A DNA stretch of 64,000 nt from an uncultured Lachnospiraceae bacterium (lineage in GTDB: Bacteria; Bacillota; Clostridia; Lachnospirales; Lachnospiraceae). The stretch covers positions 24,914 to 88,913 of the forward strand of contig CANQNN010000010.1 of the NCBI GenBank assembly GCA_947625205.1, read 5' to 3'. This document shows positions 55,980 through 63,994 of the stretch, one piece after another. Below the pieces are notes generated by a model, which was not told the origin of the DNA, ran no database searches, and was given only the letters and a program-made list of their open reading frames with translations. The position numbers and the translations under genes were made by a program. The stretch's first letter is position 1, and each line of letters starts with the position of its first letter.

Positions 55980-56008
55980 ACTATAGCAGACCGGTTTAAA
56001 CGTTTCAA
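55980..56008 (-). promoter_or_regulatory. Promoter and possible LacI-type operator of the GH29 gene
   Basis: On the minus strand TTGAAA (56003-56008), 17-base spacer, extended -10 TGCTATAGT (-10 hexamer 55980-55985). The palindrome AAACGTTT (55998-56005), with central CG as in LacI-family operators, overlaps the -35. A CTGCAG-CAT-CTGCAG repeat at 55955-55969 lies downstream of the start site. Confidence 0.5.
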
Positions 56009-56019
56009 TATGCAAAAAA

Positions 56020-56056
56020 TATGAAAAGGCAGCACAAAAAGTTATGAAAAGGCAGC
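56020..56056. repeat. 14-bp direct repeat in the GH29/beta-lactamase-fold control region
   Basis: TATGAAAAGGCAGC occurs at 56020-56033 and 56043-56056, period 23 bases, upstream of both divergent genes. It could be a regulator-binding pair; no family can be named. Confidence 0.6.
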
Positions 56057-56150
56057 CGGGAGATTCCCTGTACGGCAGACATGTGTTAAAATAAGATCGT
56101 GCAGAACACAAGCTGTACTTAAGTGCGGATATGATTACGGAGGTGTGCCC

Positions 56151-57329
56151 ATGAATCGGAATAAATTAAGACGGATACAGGAAATATTGCAGGAGATGAC
56201 GGACAAGGCGTATGTGTCCGGCGTAAGCTGTCTGGTAATACAGCAGGGCGAAGAACAGTGCTATTATGAAGCCGGCTATCGGGATATCATGGCAGAGCTT
56301 AAAATGACGCGAGATACGATACACCGGTTGTATTCCATGTCCAAGCCTGTCACGTCGGCGGCGGTAATGATCTTGCTGGAGGAGGGAAAGCTGGATCTGC
56401 TCGACCCGATATCCGAATACCTGCCCGGTTTCCGGAACCAGTATGTGATAGACCGGGGCGTTATCGTGCCTGTAAAGCAGCCTGTGACAGTACAGCACCT
56501 GCTCAATATGACTTCGGGAGTGGCATATCCGGGAGAGGGTAATCCCGCAGAGATCAGGAGCGAGCGGCTGATTGAGGAAGTAAAGAGCAGAATGTTCACG
56601 AAGGAAGCCCTGACAACCGTGGAGATCGCCAACAGGGCCGGTAAACTGCCGCTTGCCTTTATGCCGGGGACCACATGGCAGTACGGCTTTTCGGCGGATA
56701 TACTCGGCGCGGTCGTAGAGACGGTATCGGGAAAGCGTTTCGGGGAGTTCCTTGCGGAACGTATTTTTGAACCGCTGGGAATGCGGGATACGGCGTTCTA
56801 TGTACCGGGGGACAAGCAGAGCCGACTGGCTAAAGTGTATCGGGACGGGGAGCATGGACTGGTCGAAGAGACAGGATATAATCTCGCCATACAGAATAAG
56901 ATGGAATTGCCGCCTGCGTTTGAGTCGGGCGGTGCGGGACTCTGCTCCACGATAGACGATTACGCGCGTTTTGCCCGGATGCTGATGAACCGCGGTGAAT
57001 ACGGCGGGGCGCGCATTCTTTCACCCCGGACGGTGGATTTCATGACAACGGCGCACGTTACGCCCGCGCAGCAGAAGGGCGTGGAGACGTGGGAATCGCT
57101 GGCAGGTTATACTTACGGCAATCTGATGCGTATCATGACCGATCCCGGTGCGGCCGTAGGAATGGGCAGCACAGGCGAGTACGGATGGGACGGCTGGCTT
57201 GGCACTTATATGATGAACGATCCGGCACATGGACTGACCCTGCTGATCATGCATCAGAAGGTTGATTCCGGCACAACGGCGTACACCAGAAAAATAAGGA
57301 ATGTCATGTTCGCAGCGCTGGATGATTAG
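56151..57329 (+). CDS. Serine hydrolase of the beta-lactamase/penicillin-binding fold (class C-like)
   Basis: 392 residues, no signal peptide, so cytoplasmic and not a typical antibiotic-resistance enzyme. Catalytic SxxK motif at 62-65 (SMSK, in LYSMSKPVTSAAVMIL), the YxN-like site as YGFSADI (about 186), and a C-terminal GMGSTGEYGWDGW region in place of KTG. Such esterase/peptidase-like proteins often sit in sugar-use clusters and may deacylate substrates; with the xyloglucan genes next to it, removal of acetyl groups is a possible but unproven role. ATG 56151 has GGAGG seven bases upstream. Confidence 0.85.
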   Translation: MNRNKLRRIQEILQEMTDKAYVSGVSCLVIQQGEEQCYYEAGYRDIMAELKMTRDTIHRLYSMSKPVTSAAVMILLEEGKLDLLDPISEYLPGFRNQYVIDRGVIVPVKQPVTVQHLLNMTSGVAYPGEGNPAEIRSERLIEEVKSRMFTKEALTTVEIANRAGKLPLAFMPGTTWQYGFSADILGAVVETVSGKRFGEFLAERIFEPLGMRDTAFYVPGDKQSRLAKVYRDGEHGLVEETGYNLAIQNKMELPPAFESGGAGLCSTIDDYARFARMLMNRGEYGGARILSPRTVDFMTTAHVTPAQQKGVETWESLAGYTYGNLMRIMTDPGAAVGMGSTGEYGWDGWLGTYMMNDPAHGLTLLIMHQKVDSGTTAYTRKIRNVMFAALDD

Positions 57330-57381
57330 ACGCACGGTAATTTTGTCTGCGTAGGTCCCTGACGGCAGGATAGATATAAAG

Positions 57382-57411
57382 GAAGCCGGAGCGTATGCCC
57401 CGGCTTCTTTT
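57382..57411 (+). terminator. Terminator between convergent genes
   Basis: Stem GAAGCCGG / CCGGCTTC with a ten-base loop, T4 after it on the plus strand; the minus strand also gives a short T run, so it may serve both genes. Confidence 0.8.
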
Positions 57412-57440
57412 AGCTAAGTAGGATAATATGATAATACAGA

Positions 57441-58064
57441 CTAGTTTGACGTTGTAAGTCCGGCCTCCTCAGCCAGCTTGTCAAACTTTTGCATTACAGC
57501 ATCATAGGTCCTCTGGGAGATATCAGGCAGTTGACCGCCCCATGTATCTTCCGCCGCTTTGTAGCCCTTTTTGAATGCTTCGCGCATCTCCTCGATCTTG
57601 TCCGGATCGCCGCCTGTAAGCGCGGTTGCGAAGTCAATGATTCTGTCGGATGTCTGCTCAACACCCCAGTAACCATCCTCTGCAATATCTTTCTGTGCCT
57701 GCGCCTGCGTAGCAGCGTCCACGGTAAAGTTGCCGCCTGCCAGGAACGACCAAATACCGTTTGCGGTATTGTAAGTCTGTCCCTGTTTGCCCATCAGCTG
57801 CTGTACAATATTCTGTAACTGCTGTGCATGAGCCTCAGCATCTGCTTTCAGCTTATTGACTAAGTTAGTGTTCTGTGTGTAGGTCTTCTGGGCTGCTGCG
57901 GTATCTGATTTCTGTGAAGCCTCATAGATAACGCCCTTATCGTTCTTATCTTCGGAAGAGTTAGTCTTCGTGGTATCTTCTTCAGCCGCTTTTGTGGAAA
58001 CGTTCTGGTTTACCGTGTAGGCTTCGTAAGTATTTGCAGCACCTGTAACTCCGTTTACGCTCAT
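57441..58064 (-). CDS. Conserved helical protein of unknown function
   Basis: 207 residues beginning MSVNGVTGAANTYEAYT, with a Ser/Thr/Asn-rich first 60 residues resembling the start of some flagellar or secreted substrates, then helices including NKLKADAEAHAQQLQNIVQQL, and a conserved-looking end DGYWGVEQTSDRIIDFAT, LTGGDPDKIEEMREAFKKG, LPDISQRTYDAVMQKFD. No signal peptide, no membrane helix, no Cys. AAGGAGGG precedes the ATG on the minus strand, a very strong site, and TATAAT on the minus strand (58137-58142) may be its -10, so it may be abundant. I recall similar C-terminal blocks in unassigned proteins of Clostridia and Proteobacteria; not verified. Function unknown. Confidence 0.75.
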   Translation of the reverse strand: MSVNGVTGAANTYEAYTVNQNVSTKAAEEDTTKTNSSEDKNDKGVIYEASQKSDTAAAQKTYTQNTNLVNKLKADAEAHAQQLQNIVQQLMGKQGQTYNTANGIWSFLAGGNFTVDAATQAQAQKDIAEDGYWGVEQTSDRIIDFATALTGGDPDKIEEMREAFKKGYKAAEDTWGGQLPDISQRTYDAVMQKFDKLAEEAGLTTSN

Positions 58065-58308
58065 TGGTATCCCTCCTTGGAATGTGTTATTTTATGTTTA
58101 CGGTTACAATATGGGGATAACTCTCCACATCTGCTTATTATATCGTACCATATCTTTGGAAAAATTAGGAGTTTTTTTAAAATTTTTTATATAATTTATT
58201 ACAAAAACAGCCATGCTCGTGACAAAATAGGAATGGGACTGGGAAAGAATAAAAAAATATATTAAAATGTAAAATACGGGAACAGATAAAAAGAAACGGA
58301 GAGACCGA

Positions 58309-59646
58309 ATGATACAACGACAGACACCGAAGTACGACAGCTTGCGGGACTATATCAAATCGGAAGATGACGGAAAGGAATTATTCGATATCAAAGAACA
58401 GTTTGACGAGGCGCTCTGGTGCGCAAATCTGGAGAGGCTGATCGACAGCGACAGGGCATCGCGCAGAAATGACGAGGAATTTTACAGAAACCGCATTGCT
58501 GAAATGAGGCCGTTAAACGGTAATACGGCGCTTATCAATATACTCAATTACAAAGGATTACCGAAGTTCTGCGATTATGACTGTGACGGCACGATCAGAA
58601 AGAATTATTTAAGACAGGGTTATTATTCATGGTTTGCGCGGGAAATATATAGGACGCTGTGGAAATGGGAGGATTTGTGCGAGGTAAAAGACGTAGAATT
58701 CCGTTTCGCAACGATCAGGCAGTTCGGTCCATCCTGCTACGGAGGCGGCGTGAGCATGGGCCCGGACACCATGAATTCCTTCTGGATAACGTTCAGCGCT
58801 TATCTGATCTTAAACCACAGCGACATATATAAATGGAATAATTTTAAGAATACTGTGATGTTCCGCGACGGAGAAAACGGCAGACAGCGCGACAGGGCGG
58901 GACGGATCAAAGAGCTGGTCGAGAACGACAAAAACCATGTCGGAAGCGACAGTGTGACAGAGTTTGCCGCGCTGGTGCATACGGTGGGCAACATGGCGCT
59001 TGTGCCTGCCAGATATAACGGCTACCGGGGGACGCATCCGTGTCTGAAGGATTACTTTGATCTGTCGCTCGACAATCTAAGGCACGACTGGGACGGCAAT
59101 CACCTGTTCGGCACTGATGACGGGACAAGAGAGAGCAATTTCATACAATACGTCAACACTTTCTTTCTGTGGGACTATGTGGACAGCAATTATGAGGCGG
59201 TGCCTCTTTGCACATCCCACCAAAAGCAGTTTGAGATACAGCGTAAGACGAAGGAGCTTTACCCGAAGAACGCGCTGCCGGTACGTGAGGAGATCGATGA
59301 GCTGTGTGAAAATATTAATGTCAGGATCAAACGGCGGAGCCTCTTTATGATCGCGATGTTTCGCATCGTATTCGGCATCGATTCCAAAGGGAAAGAGGCA
59401 AAACTGCGCTATACATACCGGGGCAGATACTGTGATGAGTGGTCGGACTGGAATGTATCGGATATTTATAAGAAGATCATGCAGGAAGTGTTTCTGGCTG
59501 ACGATTCCGGCGGTAAAGATGCGCGAGGCTGCAGAAAATTGTATTCCGGTTATGAGGAAGTGATTGCACGGATACGGGAAGCCGCTGCGGATACCGAAGA
59601 TGCATGGCTGGTGGAGGATATTATGGGTGCGCTTGCTTTTAATTAA
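58309..59646 (+). CDS. Unrecognised 445-residue protein
   Basis: Soluble, charged, Trp- and Tyr-rich protein with no signal peptide or membrane helix. It begins MIQRQTPKYDSLRDYIKSED. The clearest segment, HTVGNMALVPARYNGYRG (about 227-244), is like the His-x2-GN-x-L and N-x-R-G pattern I associate with the C-terminal part of GmrSD/DUF1524-type nucleases, but the HxxP or HNH core is not seen, so this is only a hint. Acidic ELCENINVRIKRRSLF and a C-terminal helical region follow. ATG 58309 follows ACGGAGAG. It stands alone before the ispE promoter. Real by codon pattern and ribosome site; function unknown. Confidence 0.7.
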   Translation: MIQRQTPKYDSLRDYIKSEDDGKELFDIKEQFDEALWCANLERLIDSDRASRRNDEEFYRNRIAEMRPLNGNTALINILNYKGLPKFCDYDCDGTIRKNYLRQGYYSWFAREIYRTLWKWEDLCEVKDVEFRFATIRQFGPSCYGGGVSMGPDTMNSFWITFSAYLILNHSDIYKWNNFKNTVMFRDGENGRQRDRAGRIKELVENDKNHVGSDSVTEFAALVHTVGNMALVPARYNGYRGTHPCLKDYFDLSLDNLRHDWDGNHLFGTDDGTRESNFIQYVNTFFLWDYVDSNYEAVPLCTSHQKQFEIQRKTKELYPKNALPVREEIDELCENINVRIKRRSLFMIAMFRIVFGIDSKGKEAKLRYTYRGRYCDEWSDWNVSDIYKKIMQEVFLADDSGGKDARGCRKLYSGYEEVIARIREAAADTEDAWLVEDIMGALAFN

Positions 59647-59686
59647 GAGAAACATAGGTTTTTATTAAGAAAGAGTACCGCCCCGG

Positions 59687-59715
59687 TTGACGAAACCATA
59701 GGGATTGTATATAAT
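59687..59715 (+). promoter_or_regulatory. Sigma-A promoter of the ispE-gntR operon
   Basis: TTGACG (59687-59692), 17-base spacer, perfect TATAAT (59710-59715). Leader of about 85 bases to ATG 59806. Confidence 0.75.
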
Positions 59716-59751
59716 TAAGTACAATTCCTGATTGTATACAAAGTACAATTC
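59705..59751. promoter_or_regulatory. Operator-like repeats over and after the ispE promoter
   Basis: TTGTATACAA (59732-59741) is a perfect palindrome, and TTGTATATAA (59705-59714), one base different, overlaps the -10. AAGTACAATTC also occurs twice (59717-59727, 59741-59751). TTGTATACAA-type sites are known for GntR regulators of the FCD group, and such a regulator is the next gene but one (60714), so autoregulation is likely. Confidence 0.5.
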
Positions 59752-59805
59752 AAAACATTTAGTCCGCAGATGGGCTGGTATATATAAAAATTTTCGGAGG
59801 CGTTC

Positions 59806-60681
59806 ATGGAACGGGTCATCCAGAAAGCATATGCAAAAATCAATATTGGGCTGGACGTTCTGCGCCGGAGAGAAGACGGTTATCATGAGCTGAAGATGAT
59901 CATGCAGACGGTGGATATCTGCGATGATCTTATTATCGAGAAGACGGCGGATCCGGGTATCCTTATCCGGACAGACTGCATGGATATTCCCACAGACGGC
60001 AGTAATCTAATCTGCAAAGCGGCCAGGCTCCTTTTGGAAGAAAAGGGCATAGAGGCGGGGGTCAGGATCGTGCTGACCAAGCGGATTCCCGTTGCCGCAG
60101 GCATGGCGGGAGGAAGCAGTGATGCGGCTGCAGCTATGCGGGGCGTCAACGAGCTGTTTGACATGGGATATTCCGTACAGGAACTGCAGACACTGGGCTT
60201 GAAGCTCGGGGCAGATATTCCGTACTGTCTTGTGGGCGGTACGATGCTGTCACAGGGGATCGGCGAGATCCTGACTCCGTTACCGCCGCCGCCGGATTGT
60301 CTTCTGGTAGTGGCGAAACCGGACATAAACGTATCGACGGCATTTGTGTACGGTCATCTTCGCGTTAGCGAGCTGGACGCCCATCCCGATATTGACGGCA
60401 TGGTGCGGGCGCTTTATGAAGGCAGTCTTAACGGTATTGCGTCCAGACTTGGCAATGTACTTGAGACGGTCACAGTCAGGGAATATCCGGTTATCCAGGA
60501 GATCAAAGAACTGTTTTGCAGGATGGGGGCTAAGAACGCGCTGATGAGCGGCAGCGGTCCGTCTGTGTTCGGCATCTTCACCGACAGAGAGAGCGCGGAG
60601 CAGGCGGCGCGCGCCACAGAACAAAGAGGACTTGCCCGACAGATCTATGTGACGGCTTTTAAGCAGGATATTATGCAGTAA
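59806..60681 (+). CDS. ispE: 4-diphosphocytidyl-2-C-methyl-D-erythritol kinase
   Basis: GHMP kinase of the non-mevalonate isoprenoid pathway; 291 residues, normal length. Motifs: AYAKINIGLDVLRRREDGYH, the ATP loop VAAGMAGGSSDAAAAMRG, GADIPYCLVGGT, and the C-terminal SGSGPSVFGIF. GGAGG precedes ATG 59806. First gene of an apparent operon with gntR, a small membrane protein, murI and a DUF1934 gene; gaps are 32-110 bases and no terminator is seen until 63328. Confidence 0.95.
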   Translation: MERVIQKAYAKINIGLDVLRRREDGYHELKMIMQTVDICDDLIIEKTADPGILIRTDCMDIPTDGSNLICKAARLLLEEKGIEAGVRIVLTKRIPVAAGMAGGSSDAAAAMRGVNELFDMGYSVQELQTLGLKLGADIPYCLVGGTMLSQGIGEILTPLPPPPDCLLVVAKPDINVSTAFVYGHLRVSELDAHPDIDGMVRALYEGSLNGIASRLGNVLETVTVREYPVIQEIKELFCRMGAKNALMSGSGPSVFGIFTDRESAEQAARATEQRGLARQIYVTAFKQDIMQ

Positions 60682-60713
60682 GGATAAATTTTCAAGAGAA
60701 AGGTAAGGTTTGT

Positions 60714-61442
60714 ATGGGAGATAACTTTAACATGTCAATGGATGAATTTCTTCCCTTGCGGGACGTGGTGTTTAACACGCTGCGCAAAGCAATCCTTACG
60801 GGAGAACTGAAACCCGGTGAACGTCTCATGGAGATCCATCTTGCCAATCGGCTGGGCGTCAGCAGGACACCGATCAGGGAGGCGATCCGTAAGCTGGAGC
60901 TGGAGGGCCTGGTGATCATGATCCCGCGCCGCGGTGCGGAGGTGGCGCAGATCACGGAGAAGAGCCTAAAGGACGTGCTGGAAGTGCGGCGCGCGCTGGA
61001 TGCTCTGTGTGTGGAGCTTGCCTGTGACCGGATCACAGAGGAAGAAGAAGTGCTGCTTAAGGAGGCCTGTGATGCGTTTGAGCGTGCGACAACGACCAGG
61101 GACGCAACCGTTATTGCCAGGGCTGATGTGGCGTTTCACGATATTATAGTGCAGGCGACAGGAAATCAAAGACTGATACAGCTGATCAATAACCTGTCCG
61201 AGCAGATGTACCGGTATCGTTTTGAATATATTAAAGATGAAAACCGGCATGACAGCCTGGTGAACGAGCATAGAATCATATATGAGAGCATTGTCAGACG
61301 GGATAAAAAGAAGGCGGCAGAAACCGCCAGGCTTCATATTGACAACCAGGAAAATTCGATCATCAGGCAGATATGTCTGGAACAGCAGCAGTCGGCGGCG
61401 AAGAAGACCAGGTCTGAGAAAGAACACAAAACCGGGGGATGA
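60714..61442 (+). CDS. GntR-family transcriptional regulator, FCD subgroup
   Basis: 242 residues. N-terminal winged helix (LRKAILTGELKPGERLMEIH, LGVSRTPIREAIRKLELEGL, IPRRGAEVAQI) and C-terminal helical FCD domain (about 90-225) with the metal-site pattern: Asp and His in ADVAFHDII, His in NEHRIIYESI and His in ARLHIDNQ. FCD regulators usually answer to small organic acids or sugars. ATG 60714 follows AAGGTAAGG; ATG 60732 is possible. Likely autoregulates through the palindromes at the ispE promoter. Its effector is unknown. Confidence 0.92.
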   Translation: MGDNFNMSMDEFLPLRDVVFNTLRKAILTGELKPGERLMEIHLANRLGVSRTPIREAIRKLELEGLVIMIPRRGAEVAQITEKSLKDVLEVRRALDALCVELACDRITEEEEVLLKEACDAFERATTTRDATVIARADVAFHDIIVQATGNQRLIQLINNLSEQMYRYRFEYIKDENRHDSLVNEHRIIYESIVRRDKKKAAETARLHIDNQENSIIRQICLEQQQSAAKKTRSEKEHKTGG

Positions 61443-61551
61443 AAAAAGAATCCTGGAAGGATAAGTATACAGAACCAAATTACGGTTACACTTCTTAACA
61501 GGAAAAGACATGCCGGATCACAGGGCATGGGACATTAAGGAGTGTAGTGTG

Positions 61552-61929
61552 ATGTATGGAATGCGGGACGTTATAGAAAAGATAGCAGCGCCGGTAAGGA
61601 CGACGGGGAAAATGATACGGCAAATCTGCCGTGACGGATATTATGGTCTCCGCCTCCGCACACTGATGACAGGCGTGCTTGCGCTTGCATGGTGGGGCAT
61701 CCTGTATCCGGAGCTGTGTTTTACCGACGGCACATATGAGAAAGTGACCGCCTCGGAAGAACTGGCGGACGAAGCGGAGAATGAAAACAGACGGGACGAT
61801 TCCGGGGCGGACGGCGAAGCTGAACGTGAAGAAGCATATGACGGCAGCGCCGATATCCTGCGGGCAAAGCCCGGGGAGATCGTAATAAAGAGCAGGCTTT
61901 TGGAATGGCTGGCGCAGAAAATAAAATAG
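61552..61929 (+). CDS. Small single-pass membrane protein
   Basis: 125 residues. Basic N-terminus, one membrane segment about residues 37-55 (LMTGVLALAWWGILYPELCF), then a strongly acidic, probably disordered stretch (EELADEAENENRRDDSGADG) and a C-terminal basic helix ending LLEWLAQKIK. No recognised domain. AAGGAG nine bases before ATG 61552 decides the start; an in-frame ATG at 61510 lacks a site. It sits between gntR and murI, 54 bases before murI, so probably cotranscribed. Function unknown. Confidence 0.72.
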   Translation: MYGMRDVIEKIAAPVRTTGKMIRQICRDGYYGLRLRTLMTGVLALAWWGILYPELCFTDGTYEKVTASEELADEAENENRRDDSGADGEAEREEAYDGSADILRAKPGEIVIKSRLLEWLAQKIK

Positions 61930-61983
61930 CAAAGCAGCAATACGGAACAAGATGGAAAGAAAAAGAGCAGGAAACAGTATAGT

Positions 61984-62817
61984 ATGAGTGAGCGTGAAGA
62001 ATTGTGTAACAGACCTGTCGGCGTCTTTGATTCGGGAGTGGGTGGACTGACTGTGGCAAGAGAGATCATGAGGCAGCTTCCCAATGAGCGGATCGTATAT
62101 TTTGGCGATACGGCGCGGGTGCCTTACGGCAGTAAATCCAGGGATACGGTGACAAAATATTCCAGGCAGATCGTCCGTTTCCTCCAGACGCAGGACGTCA
62201 AAGCGATCGTGGTGGCTTGTAATACCGCCAGCGCATACGCTCTTGACGAACTGGAAAACGAGGTGGACATACCGATCATCGGCGTGGTCAAGCCGGGAGC
62301 CAGGGCGGCGATCGAAGCGACCAGAAACGGCAAGATCGGGGTGATCGCCACAGAGGCGACTGTGAGCAGCGGAATATATAGCAGATACATAAATGAGAAC
62401 GATAAGAATGTCACGGTGCTTAGTAAGGCGTGTCCCCTTTTTGTGCCGCTGGTGGAAGAAGGATTGTGGGAGGATCCCGTGACTGACGAGATAGCGGAAC
62501 GGTATCTGGCGGAGTTGATCGATGTCGGGATTGATACGCTGATCTTAGGATGTACGCATTATCCGATGATACGCTCCACGATCGGAAGAACTATGGGTGA
62601 GAGCGTGACGCTGGTCAATCCGGCGTACGAGACGGCACGGGAACTAAAACAGCTTTTACATGACAGCGGGTTGGAGAGTGATCACAGACCGGGACTCGGA
62701 ACGGAGCTGTACAGGTTTTTTGTGAGCGATGCGGCAGATAAATTTCAGAAGTTCGCCAATTCGATCCTGACCTACGGGATACTGTCTGCCAAAGTGATCG
62801 CCATAGACGAGTACTAA
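61984..62817 (+). CDS. murI: Glutamate racemase
   Basis: Makes D-glutamate for peptidoglycan. 277 residues with the two catalytic cysteines: Cys79 in VACNTASA and Cys190 in LGCTHYPMI; the N-terminal GVFDSGVGGLTVAREI and FGDTARVPYG are standard. The ATG at 61984 is preceded by a weak site only (GGAAACAGTATAGT), which may mean modest translation or coupling. With murC elsewhere in the window, it supplies the same pathway one step apart (MurD uses D-Glu). Confidence 0.96.
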   Translation: MSEREELCNRPVGVFDSGVGGLTVAREIMRQLPNERIVYFGDTARVPYGSKSRDTVTKYSRQIVRFLQTQDVKAIVVACNTASAYALDELENEVDIPIIGVVKPGARAAIEATRNGKIGVIATEATVSSGIYSRYINENDKNVTVLSKACPLFVPLVEEGLWEDPVTDEIAERYLAELIDVGIDTLILGCTHYPMIRSTIGRTMGESVTLVNPAYETARELKQLLHDSGLESDHRPGLGTELYRFFVSDAADKFQKFANSILTYGILSAKVIAIDEY

Positions 62818-62888
62818 AAACGGCCGGAACGGCGGCAGCTAGACGCAGAGCATCATTGGAATCACAGGAAAGCAGGAAGGATATACAT

Positions 62889-63350
62889 ATGACGCAGGAA
62901 GTATTGCTTACGCTTCAGGGGCTGCAGTTTGACCAGCGGGAGGAAGACGCCGATAAGATCGAGACGGTGACGGCCGGCAGTTACTATAAGAGAAACGGCA
63001 AACATTATGTGGTCTATGAAGAGATCACGGAAGGATTTGAACAGCCCACCAGGAACAGGTTAAAGTTTGGAGATAATGTGCTGGAGCTGTCACGTCACGG
63101 GCTGATCAACATGCATATGGTTTTTCAGGAGAATAAAAAGAACCTGACAAATTACAGTACGCCGTTCGGCCAGATACTGATCGGAATCGATACCAGGAAA
63201 GTAAAGATAAGCGAACAGGAAGATAATATTGTGGTGGATGTGGATTATTCGCTGGATGTCAATTATGAATACCTGTCAGACTGTCATATCAGGATCGATA
63301 TTCTCTCCAAAGAAAAATTCAAACAACAAGGCGGCTTTTCCTTAAACTGA
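62889..63350 (+). CDS. DUF1934 (YwiB-like) beta-barrel protein
   Basis: 153 residues, cytoplasmic, all-beta, of the small calycin-like family typified by Bacillus YwiB. Typical segments: TQEVLLTLQGLQFD, VTAGSYYKRNGKHYVVYEE, NRLKFGDNVLELSRHG, and the C-terminal VDYSLDVNYEYLSDCHIRID. AGGAAGGAT precedes ATG 62889, which gives family length; a longer frame to 62856 has no site. Last gene of the ispE-murI group; its stop codon lies inside the terminator. Ligand unknown. Confidence 0.87.
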   Translation: MTQEVLLTLQGLQFDQREEDADKIETVTAGSYYKRNGKHYVVYEEITEGFEQPTRNRLKFGDNVLELSRHGLINMHMVFQENKKNLTNYSTPFGQILIGIDTRKVKISEQEDNIVVDVDYSLDVNYEYLSDCHIRIDILSKEKFKQQGGFSLN

Positions 63351-63373
63351 ATATTTAAGGACTGCCGCCTTTT
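63328..63373 (+). terminator. Terminator of the ispE-murI-DUF1934 group
   Basis: Outer arms AAGGCGGC / GCCGCCTT and inner arms CCTTAAA / TTTAAGG form one long interrupted hairpin that includes the stop codon, followed by T4. Confidence 0.8.
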
Positions 63374-63430
63374 ACTGATCTGCTGTTTATCCGGACGGGT
63401 TATGCGCGATCGGTTCTGTCGCGCACTTGG

Positions 63431-63907
63431 TTATTTGACAGGCTTTGCGCCTGCCTTTTCCTGCGCCCGTTCGATTAACTGCTTAAATTTGCTCTTTTTC
63501 TTCTGCTCGGTAACGATCGGTTTGCCGTGCAAACCTTTCACTTCCGTAATATAAATACCGCTCACCGCTGCTTTTACTTCTTTTTTGACCGGTACAGCAT
63601 CGAAAATCTTCTCATCGCAGATCAAAGACATTACCTGGGGACCGACCTTCGCCTTAACGATGGGAAGCTTGGAACCGCGCAGCCATTTCGGAGTCTGGTC
63701 TATAATGGCTTGCGGAAGTCCCGCATCCCGCAGTTTCATCCGCTTTTTATCTATGATCAGCATGGAGAACGTCTGTTTTACGGCATCGATCTGTGCCTGC
63801 TGTTCACTCTGCTTTTTCTGCGCCTTTTTTCCAAGAAAATAAAGTGCGACTACGACAAGGATCAGAATTGCAGCAATAATCAACAAAACAATCGCTAATT
63901 TGCTCAT
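63431..63907 (-). CDS. Membrane-anchored conserved protein of unknown function
   Basis: 158 residues: one N-terminal membrane helix (LAIVLLIIAAILILVVVALYF) followed by a Lys/Gln-rich coiled stretch and a cytoplasmic domain with DKKRMKLRDAGLPQAIIDQTP, KLPIVKAKVGPQVMSLICD and VKAAVSGIYITEVKGLHG, ending in a basic tail. I recognise the pattern as a conserved Firmicute family but know no function. GGAGG lies seven to eight bases before ATG 63905-63907 on the minus strand; an in-frame start at 63955 lies inside the promoter. Convergent with the DUF1934 gene. Confidence 0.8.
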   Translation of the reverse strand: MSKLAIVLLIIAAILILVVVALYFLGKKAQKKQSEQQAQIDAVKQTFSMLIIDKKRMKLRDAGLPQAIIDQTPKWLRGSKLPIVKAKVGPQVMSLICDEKIFDAVPVKKEVKAAVSGIYITEVKGLHGKPIVTEQKKKSKFKQLIERAQEKAGAKPVK

Positions 63908-63945
63908 TAGGCTACCTCCGGAACTATTTGTTGCATGTACAGGAT

Positions 63946-63974
63946 ATTTTATCATTGATTTGCGCTTTTATCAA
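63946..63974 (-). promoter_or_regulatory. Sigma-A promoter of the membrane-anchored protein gene
   Basis: On the minus strand TTGATA (63969-63974), 17-base spacer, extended -10 TGATAAAAT (hexamer 63946-63951). Confidence 0.6.
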
Positions 63975-63985
63975 GAATATTTTAG

Positions 63986-63994
63986 TGGTATAAT
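63986..63994 (+). promoter_or_regulatory. Extended -10 element for a gene beyond the window
   Basis: TGGTATAAT, a perfect extended -10, faces right at the window edge; -35 weak (TTTATC, 16-base spacer). Confidence 0.4.

Noticed and set aside
56151..57329. Beta-lactam resistance gene
   Set aside because: No signal peptide and no KTG motif; proteins of this build are usually esterases or peptidases.
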